Below are positions 1-10,000 of a DNA stretch of 29,747 nucleotides, in pieces. The translations under genes and the position numbers were made by a program. This stretch comes from CAZPMT01 sp964587655 (GTDB taxonomy: Bacteria > Hydrogenedentota > Hydrogenedentia > Hydrogenedentales > SLHB01). The notes beneath the pieces are model-generated. The model made no database searches, had not been told where the DNA came from, and saw only the letters and a program-made list of their open reading frames with translations. The stretch spans positions 1 to 29,747 of the forward strand of contig CAZPMT010000062.1 of the NCBI GenBank assembly GCA_964587655.1, in the 5' to 3' direction. Numbering within the stretch: position 1 is the stretch's first letter; every line of letters starts with the position of its first letter.

Positions 1-40
1 AGGGCCGCTGAGTGAATGGGCGTATTGTGACGGCATTTCT

Positions 41-139
41 TCACAACCTCTCAGACTTGAGCAGATCCACGGTCAGGTTCTTCTTCATGTACGCCTCGAC
101 CTCATTTCCTGCTTGACCCACCCGGCCGCAAACCAGCAT
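41..139 (-). other. short unassigned reading frame (possible gene fragment)
   Basis: A 32-codon ATG frame on the minus strand ending in TGA. Its translation contains GQAGNEVEAYMKKN and ends in LLKSERL, which reads like the C-terminal end of a real protein more than a random frame. A stop codon lies a few codons before the ATG in the same frame, so no longer protein can be built. I do not recognise the family. It could be the tail of a decayed gene or chance. The rest of bases 1-275 shows no convincing gene, RNA or terminator. Confidence 0.2.
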
Positions 140-275
140 CGCATAACGAAATTCACATCACGGGCATTATGACGCTCTACGGTGAGTGCGATCAATTGAT
201 CAGGATTTCATGCCTCGTCGTTTACCGTGCAGCCGCGTTCCGGCGCGGCAGAACAATCACACGTCTTTTCGGAAC

Positions 276-1445
276 TCACACTTTCCGTTTTCCATTGATG
301 AAAACGCTTCGTACAATGGCGTTTGCCTTTCCTTGTGCGTCGCGCTCGATGTCAAACAGCACAAGGTCCGCCTTTGCGCCGGCCTTCGGCGGCGCGAAGC
401 GGCGCTTCAGTCCGAAGAACATCGCCGGAACGGTCGATGCCGAGGCGAATGCCTGTTCGAGGGAGAGGTCCGTCGTTTCGGCCGCGTTGATCACGCCTTG
501 CAGGAGCATGAGGGAACTTCCGGCCAGGAGATCCGTGCCGCTCAGGCAGATGCGTCCCGATGAGAGCATTTCGACGTCGAGTCCGCCGAGTTTATACTTG
601 CCGGGAGGCAGTCCCGCGATATGGACGCAGTCGGAAGTGAGGATGACGTTCTCCGGTCGCTTGGCGCGCACGAACGTTTTCAACACGGGGGCTGGAAGGT
701 GTTGGAGGTCCGCGATGAGCCCGGCCGTCAAGCGATCATCGGCAAGCTGCGGCCACAGCGGGTTCAGATGGCGGTTGATAGTGGACGCCAATCCGTTTCC
801 GAGATGCGTGGACAGGCGCGCGCCGGCGTCAACGGCCAGTGCAATCTGTTCGGCGTTGCCGTTGTGGTGTCCAAGCGCCACCTTCACGCCGCGCGCGGTG
901 ACGCCCTTGATGAAGCGGACGGCGCCGTCGAGCTCCGGCGCCATCGTGATATAGACGATGTTGCGGCGGGCGGCCTTGTACAGCCGGTCGAATTCCTTGA
1001 GATCGGGATTGTGGACATACTCGCGGGCGTGTGCGCCCCGGGGTCCGTCCTGCGGCGAGATGTACGGACCTTCGATGTGAATCCCGGGGACGGCCCGTGC
1101 GATGCCCGGGTCCTGCATCGCGTCCGCAATGACCCGGCAACCGTGTTCCATCGCGTCCGACGGCGCCGTGATGATCGTCGGAATCCAACAGGACACGCCA
1201 CGGGAAGCAAGGACGTCCGTGATCTTGAAAACGTCCTCCGGCTTCAAGGACGGGCTTTGCAGATCGATCCCGCGCGCGCCGTTGACCTGTATGTCAAACA
1301 GCGTCGGCCCTAGGATTGAACGCTTCGTGCCGATGTCGGCTCGGGCGCGTCCGCTGGGTTCAATCGAAGCGATCACACCGTCCCGGATCACGATGTCCGA
1401 AGGTCTCTCGCGGCCAAACAGCCTTCCTCGCAGTCTGATTTCCAT
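276..1445 (-). CDS. nagA: N-acetylglucosamine-6-phosphate deacetylase-like amidohydrolase
   Basis: A 389-aa protein close to the usual NagA length (about 380). The family removes the acetyl group from GlcNAc-6-phosphate in the cytoplasm, feeding amino-sugar recycling. Visible NagA landmarks are the N-terminal FDIQVNGARG strand (residues 50-59), GIHIEGPYISP with the metal-ligand Glu at 125, a GHHNGNAEQ segment where most relatives have GHxxA, STHLGN in place of the common THLFN, and TSDCVHIAG carrying the catalytic Asp. The start is set at the ATG at 1445 because the family begins with an 'xIRLRGxLF' strand there. An in-frame GTG at 1499 lacks a ribosome site. The gene lies 69 bp downstream of the CopA gene on the same strand and may be co-transcribed. 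The altered metal-site neighbourhood means a related N-acyl sugar deacetylase is possible. Confidence 0.82.
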   Translation of the reverse strand: MEIRLRGRLFGRERPSDIVIRDGVIASIEPSGRARADIGTKRSILGPTLFDIQVNGARGIDLQSPSLKPEDVFKITDVLASRGVSCWIPTIITAPSDAMEHGCRVIADAMQDPGIARAVPGIHIEGPYISPQDGPRGAHAREYVHNPDLKEFDRLYKAARRNIVYITMAPELDGAVRFIKGVTARGVKVALGHHNGNAEQIALAVDAGARLSTHLGNGLASTINRHLNPLWPQLADDRLTAGLIADLQHLPAPVLKTFVRAKRPENVILTSDCVHIAGLPPGKYKLGGLDVEMLSSGRICLSGTDLLAGSSLMLLQGVINAAETTDLSLEQAFASASTVPAMFFGLKRRFAPPKAGAKADLVLFDIERDAQGKANAIVRSVFINGKRKV

Positions 1446-1514
1446 CTTGATTCCCGCCTTTGCGAATTCATGGGCAAGGGTTTGCAGCCCCTTGTCCACA
1501 AAGGATTGGACGGA

Positions 1515-3764
1515 TTATAACCGAAACCGGCGCAATCGCAGTGAGTTCGTTACGACGTTGATCGAACTCGCGGCCATGGCGATCTCGGCGATGAGGGGAT
1601 GGAGCAAGCCAAGGATCGCCAGCGGGACGGCGAGTAGGTTGTAGCCGAACGCCCAAAACAGGTTCTGCTTGATCTTGGCGAACGTTGCTTCCGAGAGGCG
1701 CATCGCGGTCACGAGACCCGTCAGGTCTCCGCGAACAAGGATGATGTCGGCGGCCTCGATGGCGATGTCGGTCCCCGCGCCAATCGCAATGCCGACGTCG
1801 GCCTGCGCGAGCGCCGCCGCGTCGTTGATCCCATCCCCGACCATCGCGACGATTCCATATTCGCGCTGGAGTTGCTTGACGGCCTCGGTCTTCTGATCTG
1901 GCAGTACGCTCGCCAGCACGCGGTCGATCCCCGTCTTTCGCGCAATCGCACCGGCCGCAGCGGCATTGTCGCCGGTGATCATGACCACCTCTTTTCCCAG
2001 AGCTTTGATCGCGCGGACGGCGGCCTCGGCGTCTGGTTTCACGGTGTCAGACACCGCCACGGCGCCAATGACGCGTCTGTTCGTTGCTACGAGCATGACC
2101 GTCTTGCCTTCGGACTCGAAATGATCGACGGACGCGCGCAGAGCCGACAGATCCACATTCATCTCGCGAAGATATGCCGGGTTCCCGATGTGGATGGTCT
2201 CGCCGCCGACGCGCGCGACCGCGCCTTTACCGGGAACGACCCGGAACTCCGTGGCATCGGCGAGCGTCATTCCCTTGCCGGCCGCATGAGCAGCGACGGC
2301 GGCGGCGATGGGATGTTCCGAGTGCTTCTCGACGGACGCCGCGAGTCGCAACACGCTGTCCACTGTTTGGCCTTCGACGGGGACGATATCCGTCACGACA
2401 GGTTTGCCGTGCGTCAATGTTCCGGTCTTATCGAGTGCAACGGCGCGGACTGAACGCATGATCTGGATGGCTTCGCCTTTGCGAAAGAGAATGCCCATCG
2501 TCGCGCCGACGCCCGTGCCGACGATGAGGGCCGTCGGTGTCGCGAGCCCCATCGCGCAAGGACATGCAATCACTAACACGGCCACCGCCGCGAATACGGC
2601 AAGTGACAAGTCGGACATTGTCTCGACGCGGACCCACGGAAGAAGCGGTTGCGCAACGGCGGCGATCCCGCGCATTACACCGGGCGCGGCGAGCCACAAT
2701 AGAATGGTCAGCAACGCAACCGCAAGGATCGCTGGAACGAACACGACCGTGATGCGGTCGACAAATGCCTGGATCGGGATCTTGGAACTCTGCGCCTCTT
2801 GCACGAGCTTCACCATCTGCGCGAGGAAGGTATCCTGACCGACGCGCGTGACGCGGACGCGAAGCGCGCCCAGCGTGTTTACCGTGCCCCCCAGGACCGC
2901 GTCGCCATTCTTCTTGTCGACCGGCAGCGACTCGCCGGTGGCCATCGACTCGTCAATGGCGCTCTCGCCTTCAACAACGACGCCGTCGGTCGGGATCTTC
3001 TCGCCGGGACGCACCCTCATGATGTCGCCGGGCTTTACCTGCTCGATGGGGATTTCCATCTCGATGCCGTTCCGCTCGACGCGGGCCGTCTTCGCGCCGA
3101 GTTCGAGCAACCGGCGGATGGCCTGTGAAGCGCGGCCCCGCGCGCGCGCCTCGAGATAACGTCCCGTCAGATGAAACGCCATGATCATCGCCGCGATGCC
3201 GGCGTAACTCGCAATCGGAAAGCCCGCGATGGACAACGGGCCCGTGACAAACGCCGAGGTCGATCCGAGTGCGATGAGCGTGTCCATGTCGGGGCTGAGG
3301 TATATCGCCGATCGGATCGCCTTCGCGTACGTCGTCGCGCCTGCGATGGCCAGCACGGGAACCGCGAGCGCCGTTTCGATCAACAGCATATGAGGCGGCA
3401 TCCAAAGGCCGGTCATATGCAGGAGCATCAACAGCGTCGTCGGCACGGTGAGCGCCCATGCAACTGCCAGGCGCCGGCCTGCGGCCCGGAGTTCCTCCTC
3501 CGGCTCGTCGCGTTGCGGACCTCGTTCCGCAGTCCTCTCTTGCGCGTCGTATCCGAGCCCGCGGATAAGATCAACGACACCTTGCGGCGTCTGCTTATCG
3601 GGTTCGAGGGCCACCGCGGCTTCCTCGGTCAGCAGGTTCACCGTGGCGGATACCACGCCGGGCAGGCGGCTCAAGGCCACCTCGATCCGGCGCACGCAAC
3701 CGGCGCAGGTCATCCCGGAAACCTTGAATACGTATCGTGCCTGCTGTGTCTGACCGCCGTTCAT
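1515..3764 (-). CDS. copA: Cu(I)-exporting P1B-type ATPase (CopA-like)
   Basis: A 749-aa P-type ATPase that uses ATP to export monovalent copper across the inner membrane. Order: one N-terminal heavy-metal domain with GMTCAGC (residues 17-23), a pair of membrane helices before the actuator domain with TGES, the CPC membrane metal site (Cys401-Pro-Cys403), the phosphorylation motif DKTGT (Asp445), an HP motif in EHPIAAAV, the hinge GDGINDAAAL, and final helices with YN and MAASS. The YN and MxxSS residues mark the Cu(I)/Ag(I) subgroup. The start at 3764 is preceded by a GAGGAG ribosome site about 7 nt away; an upstream in-frame start at 3815 is less likely. No copper chaperone or CueR-like regulator is adjacent. 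It is transcribed divergently from the NRPS and toward the NagA-like gene. Confidence 0.93.
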   Translation of the reverse strand: MNGGQTQQARYVFKVSGMTCAGCVRRIEVALSRLPGVVSATVNLLTEEAAVALEPDKQTPQGVVDLIRGLGYDAQERTAERGPQRDEPEEELRAAGRRLAVAWALTVPTTLLMLLHMTGLWMPPHMLLIETALAVPVLAIAGATTYAKAIRSAIYLSPDMDTLIALGSTSAFVTGPLSIAGFPIASYAGIAAMIMAFHLTGRYLEARARGRASQAIRRLLELGAKTARVERNGIEMEIPIEQVKPGDIMRVRPGEKIPTDGVVVEGESAIDESMATGESLPVDKKNGDAVLGGTVNTLGALRVRVTRVGQDTFLAQMVKLVQEAQSSKIPIQAFVDRITVVFVPAILAVALLTILLWLAAPGVMRGIAAVAQPLLPWVRVETMSDLSLAVFAAVAVLVIACPCAMGLATPTALIVGTGVGATMGILFRKGEAIQIMRSVRAVALDKTGTLTHGKPVVTDIVPVEGQTVDSVLRLAASVEKHSEHPIAAAVAAHAAGKGMTLADATEFRVVPGKGAVARVGGETIHIGNPAYLREMNVDLSALRASVDHFESEGKTVMLVATNRRVIGAVAVSDTVKPDAEAAVRAIKALGKEVVMITGDNAAAAGAIARKTGIDRVLASVLPDQKTEAVKQLQREYGIVAMVGDGINDAAALAQADVGIAIGAGTDIAIEAADIILVRGDLTGLVTAMRLSEATFAKIKQNLFWAFGYNLLAVPLAILGLLHPLIAEIAMAASSINVVTNSLRLRRFRL

Positions 3765-4056
3765 GATCCACTCCTCTTTCAAGAAACACGCCGCCTGCGG
3801 CTCCGCATTCCGCATTCATCAGAAGATCGCGTAAAGCCATTATAAGGCCGGAGGCATGCGCTTTGCCCGCGTCTTATCGACCTTCCGTGGATGACATCGC
3901 CCCCTCCGATTCGATACCATAACCGGTGATAGCCCGCTCGACTGCGCACTTGTGACTGCTACCAGATCCTGGCTGTCCCTCTCCCTTGGCGCTGAGAGGA
4001 AGCGGCCTCGTATCAGAACGGCGGGATTGAATGCCCGCGGCAAGAATGATCTCTTG
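3765..4056. other. divergent intergenic region between copA and the NRPS
   Basis: This 292-bp gap must hold promoters for both directions. I see no strong -35/-10 pair and no clear CueR- or CsoR-type operator. A CCTCTC...GAGAGG inverted repeat at 3978-3999 could form a small hairpin in the NRPS leader. An open frame continues upstream of the chosen NRPS start (back to a GTG at 3952) but shows no protein-like character. Confidence 0.4.
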
Positions 4057-7000
4057 ATGAGCCTGGCGAGTCTGAAAGACCTCCTTGAAAGAGGGTTTCG
4101 ATTTTGGGCGGAGGACGACCGTCTTCGGTACTCCGGCCCTTCGGATACCGTTGCGCCGGATCTGTCGCAACAGATCGCCCGTCATGAGAAGACGCTGATC
4201 GATCTCATCGGCCCTGGCTGCGCGCTTGTGGCCGCGTCGCCCGCGCAACAACGCCTGCTGTTTTCCGAACAGCTTTCCCGAGGGCTCCCCGTTTACAACG
4301 TCACGGACGCGGCGTTCCGCGTGCGCGGCTCCCTGGATTCGGACCTTCTCCGTCGGGCGCTGTCAGATATCCACCGCCGCCACGAGGCGCTCCGGGCGTC
4401 GTTCATCGAAATCGACGGTCTCTGGGTTCAGCGCATTTTCAAGGACGTCGCGCTGGATTTTCGCGTGGTGGATCTCACGGACCTCGCGCCTGAGAATCGC
4501 GAAGATCGGAGCATGACGCTTGCCACGGAGGAACTGGCGAGGACGTTTGATCTAATGAAGGGATCCCTTTTCCGGGCCGTCCTGTACGTCCTCGGTCCCG
4601 ACGATCATCTGCTCGTGTTCCCCGCGCACCTGGCCGTCTTCGACGGCGTCTCGCTGGGCGTGCTGCTCCATGAACTCGGTGCGCTGTACGGATCTTATCA
4701 GAGCGGAGATCCCCCGGCCCTTCAAGATGCGTCATCCCAGTTTGACGAACGCTTCGTCAACGAACGCGGCCTCCCCACGGAGGAAGTGCATCAACGAGAG
4801 ATCGCGTTCTGGAGAGAATGCCTCGCAGGCGAACTGCCATCGCTCGAACTGCCCGCCGATCGGGTGCGTCCGCCGGCGCCGTCACATCGCGGCGGCAAGC
4901 ACTGCATCACGATCTCGCGTGCGCTGACGGACCGCCTTCGCGCGCTGGCCCAGGCGGAAAACACAAGCCTCTTTTCCACGATGCTGGCGGCGCTGGACGT
5001 GCTGGTCTTCAGATACACGGGGCACGAAGATCTGCTGATAGCCACGCTCACATCGGGGCGTGCCGGTGCGCGTGGTCAATCGGTCATGGGATTCTTCCAG
5101 AACACCGTGGCGTTGCGGAATCACGTGCCGGGCAACTTATCCCTCAAGGAATTCTTGCGCCGGATTCATCAGACCGCCTCGGATGCATTCGCGCATCAGG
5201 AGACGCCGTTTGACGCCGTGGTGCGCGCGGTGCATCCCACGCGCGACGCCGCGCGCGAGCCTGTCGTGCAGGTCATGCTCGTTCAAGACGAGCCGCCTAT
5301 CGGTGACCTCGCGCGCGCGGGCCTTCGTTTCGAACCGCTGGTTATCGACACCGGAACGGCCATATTCGATCTGACATTTGTCGTGAGAGATCTCGGCGAG
5401 GTCTTACAGATCATAGCCGAGTATTCATCCGACTTGTTTGACGCGGGGCGCATTATCCGAATGCTCGGACACTTTGAAAACCTCCTCGCGGCGATCGTCG
5501 AAGATGCAACGCAACGGATTGACTTCGTACCGATTCTGTCCGCGGAGGAACGGCACAAGTTGCTCGTCGAGTGGAATGCGACCGAATTCGCCTGTCGCGA
5601 TGACGTCTGCCTGCATGACCTGTTCGAAGCGCAGGTGGAACGCGATCCGGGCGCAACAGCGATTATCTTCGAAGGCGTTTCGCTCACGTATCGAGAGCTC
5701 AACGCGCGCGCCAATCAACTTGCGCATTACCTGCTTCGACTGGGCGTCGGCCCGGAGGTCCTTGCCGGGATCTGCGCGGAACGCTCGATTGAACTCATGG
5801 TGTCGGTGTACGGGGTCCTGAAAGCGGGCGGCGCCTACGTGCCGCTCGATCCCGCGCTTCCGCCGGACCGGCTTGCATTCATGCTGCGGGATTCCGGCGC
5901 GAAGATACTCATCACGCAGGAACGCACGGTCGGCCAACTCCCGGAATGTGAGGGAAAGGTCATCATCATCGACGCGGAATGGGATCGGATCTCGCTTGAA
6001 CCCGACACGAATCCGCGGGTCCCAATGTCTCCGGACAACCTCGCGTACGTTATCTACACATCGGGTTCCACGGGAACGCCGAAAGGAGTTACGGTGCCGC
6101 ACCGCGCCATCTGCAACCACGCGCAGTGGCATCAACAGGCGTTCCCGCTCGGCCCGGGCGACAGTGTCCTTCAGAAGAGCGCCTTCAACTTCGACACGTC
6201 CATGTTGGAGATTGTCTGTCCGCTGGTTGCGGGCGCGCGCCTCGTGATTGCCCGCCCGGGAGCTCACTACGACCCGTCCTATCTCGTTAAGGTAATCATC
6301 GAGCACCGTGTCACTACGGTCGATTTTCTCCCGGCCCAACTCGCGGTGCTGCTCGATGAACCTGGAATCGAGCATTGCGATTCCCTGCGCTGGGTGACTA
6401 CGGGCGCCGACGTCGTGCCGCCGGAGCTTGTGCGACGATTCCATGATCGGTTGAACGCGGATCTTTACAACTGCTACGGACCCACGGAAACGACCGTTGA
6501 AGTCACGTACCGGCGCTGCGAGCGATCAATGGAGGACGGTCCGGTGCCTATCGGACGCCCGTGTCCGAACACGCGCGTCTATATCGTGGACCGGCACGTG
6601 CAGCCCGTTCCGATAGGCGTACCGGGCGAACTCATGATCGGCGGCGCGCAGGTGGCGCGCGGTTATCTCAATCGTCCGGAACTGACAACCGAGCGGTTCA
6701 TTGCCGATCCTTTCAGTAACGACCCGGCTGCTCGCATCTATCGCACGGGGGACCTGGCGCGTTACCGATCCGACGGCAACATCGAGTTTCTCGGAAGGAT
6801 CGACGATCAGGTTAAGGTGCGAGGGTTCCGCATTGAACTCGGCGAGGTCGAGGCCGCGGTCCGGCAGCATCCGAACGTCGCTGACGTGGCCGTGGTTGCC
6901 CCCGAGGAACGTCCCGGCGTACGCCGTCTGATCGCTTACGCCGTGTTGAAGGATGGTGACGCAACGACGGCGGAGGACCTCCGGCGCTTCCTTCAGCCGC

Positions 7001-10000
7001 GCCTGCCTGAATACATGCTTCCCGGGACGTTTGTCCTTCTCGATGAACTGCCCCTGCTTCCAAGCGGCAAGATCGATCGAAGGGCATTGACAGCCCGCCA
7101 CGTTGCCGCCGTTGAACCGCGCGGGGAGTTGACCTTGCCCCGCACGCCGATTGAGGAACGACTCGCGAGTCTCTGGCGCGAACTGCTCGGTCTCGATCAA
7201 GTTAGCGTCCGCGACAATTTCTTCGAGGTCGGCGGGCATTCCCTGCTTGCAGCGCAACTCACCTCGCGCATACGCGGCGTGTTCGGCGTCGATCTGCCGC
7301 TCCGCGTTTTCTTCGAGGGGCCGACGATCGCGGCCCTGGCCGAGTGCGTCGCCTCGATGCGCCGGTCGGAATTGCCGCCCATCACACGGATCCCGCGCGA
7401 CGAACCGATACCGTTATCGCTCGCGCAGAAACGACTGTGGTTCATCGATCAACTCATCCCGGGAAACACGGCCTACACGGTTTCGATCCCGATCCGCATG
7501 GCTGGGGATCTCGACGCGCGGGCACTCGAACACGCCCTCACCGAGATCGTCCGCCGGCACGAGCCGTTGCGCACGCGGTTCGTGCCGCGCGACGGCGAGC
7601 CAGTCCAAGAGATCCTTCCCGCGTCGCCGTTCTCTTTGAAGCGTTGCGACTTGAGCGCGATCGATCCACGGCATGAGGAGATCGAACTGCACAAGCGGAT
7701 GATGGACGAGCGCCATCAGCCCTTCGATCTGTCATCTGGCCCACTCATCCGGGCGATTCTTTTCAGTATGGGCGGCGACCGGCACGTACTGCTCATCCTC
7801 TTGCATCACATTATCTCGGACGGCTGGTCCGTCGGCGTCTTGGTGGACGAACTCGCCGCCCTCTATCGCGCCTGCGACTCGGATCTGCCATCGCCAATCG
7901 AGGAACTGTCGATTCAGTACGCGGATTTCGCCGTGTGGCAGCGCGGCTGGCTTCGGGGGCAGGTGCTCGATGACCACGTGGCGTACTGGAAGGAGCGCCT
8001 CGCGGGCCTTGCGACCCTCGAGTTTCCGGCGGACCGTACGCGCCCCGCGCGGCAAAGTCTTCGCGGCGCGACGGAATGGGTGACGATCCCCTCGGAACTC
8101 ACGAGGGCCTTGCATCAACTGAGCGTCAAGCACGGCGTCACGCTGTTTATGACGCTGCTGGCGGCCTTCAAGACGCTGCTGTACCGCTATTGCGGACAAG
8201 AGGACATCGTCGTCGGTTCCCCCATCGCGAATCGGAATTACCCCGGCCTCGAGCGCCTGATCGGTTTCTTCGTCAACACGCTGGTCATGCGCACCGATCT
8301 CGGCGGCGATCCGGCGTTCCTCGAAGTTCTGGATCGCGTGCGCGAGACCGCGTTGGGCGCGTACGAGCATCAGGATGCGCCGTTCGACAAGCTGGTCGAG
8401 GAGCTTCATCCGGAACGTGATCCGAGCCGCAATCCGATCTTCCAGATCGGATTTGCATTGCAGAATGTCCCGCTCAACGAGATCGATCTGCCCGGTCTTT
8501 CCCTGCAGTTCATGCGCGAGGAATCGCACACGACGCACGTGGACCTCGAAATGCTCATTACGGAAGAGCCGCAGGGACTGGTCTGCATGACGGCATACAG
8601 CACCGACCTCTTCGACGCTCCAACGATCCGCCGGTTCCTCGCGCACTGGCTTCGGCTGGTCGAGGAGGTCGCGGCGAACCCGAAGCGCGCCATTTCCGAA
8701 ATCCCCTTCCTCTCGGAAGAGGAACTCCACCGGCTGATCGTCGAGTGGAACGCCACCGGCGCGCCTTATCCGCGGGAGGCATGCCTTCATCAGTTGATCG
8801 AACGCCAAGCCGAAGAAACGCCGGACGCTCCCGCGTTGATGTTCGACGATGCGACGATGACCTATCGCGAACTCGACGCGCGCGCCAATCAAATGGCGCA
8901 TTATCTCCGCGAACTCGGCGTCGGACCGGACCGTCTGGCCGGCGTTTGCCTCGAACGATCACTCGATCTCGTTGTCGCGCTGTACGGCGTGTTGAAAGCC
9001 GGCGGCGCGTACGTTCCGCTGGATCCGTCGTATCCGCGCGAACGGTTGATGCTCATCATCGAGGATGCCGCGGCCCCGGTTGTGTTGACGCGGCAATGCT
9101 TCGCTGAAATGCTGTCGGGTTCCGCGGCGCGGCTCGTATTCGTCGATGCGGACCGCGAGGCGATCGAGCGCGCGCCGTCGACAAGACCGGCGAGCGGCGT
9201 GGACGCAGATCGCCTCGCGTACGTCATTCACACGTCGGGCTCGACGGGGCGTCCGAAAGGCGTCATGGTGTCCCACCGCGCCATCTGCAACCACATGTTC
9301 TGGATGCGGGACCTTTATCCGTGTACGCCGGAAGACCGCGTGCTCCAGTGGGTCTCGTTCAATTTCGACGCGTCCCTGTTGGACCTTTTTGCGCCGTTGA
9401 CGATGGGCGCATGCGTGGTATTGGCCCGCCCGGAAGGTGGCAGCGATCCTCGGTATCTCATCGAGGCCATCGAGCGTTATCGGATCACGGGACTCAATTT
9501 CGTGCCGTCTCCCTTGCAGGCGTTCCTCGCGGAACCGGACTTCTCGCGCTGTACGTCGCTTCGATGGATCAACTGCGGCGGCGAAGCCCTCTCGACGGCG
9601 CTCGCCGCGCGTTTCGCGGACGCGCTGGGCGCGCAGGTGCGCAACATGTACGGGCCGACGGAGGCCGCGGTGACGGTGCTCACGCACGTCTACGACGGAA
9701 GAGAGGGATCGGCGTGGATCCCCATCGGCCGGCCCCCGCCAAACGTCAACGTATACGTTCTCGATCGGCGCCTTCAACCGGCGCCCATCGGCGTGGCCGG
9801 CGAACTATGCATTACCGGCGTACAGTTGGCCCGCGGCTACCTGAACCAGCCGGAATTGACGGACGCGAAATTCGTCAGGAATCCATTTTCCGACGATCCG
9901 GGTTCGAGACTGTACCGTACCGGGGACCTCGTGCGCTACCGGCCCGATGGCGAGATCGAGTTTGTCGGGCGCGTTGACGATCAGGTGAAAGTGCGCGGGT

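Noticed and set aside
5425..6444. A 339-codon minus-strand frame inside the NRPS
   Set aside because: Lies entirely within A1/C1 coding sequence and has no recognisable protein features; it is produced by GC-rich codon bias. The same holds for the other long antisense frames across 4-14.5 kb.
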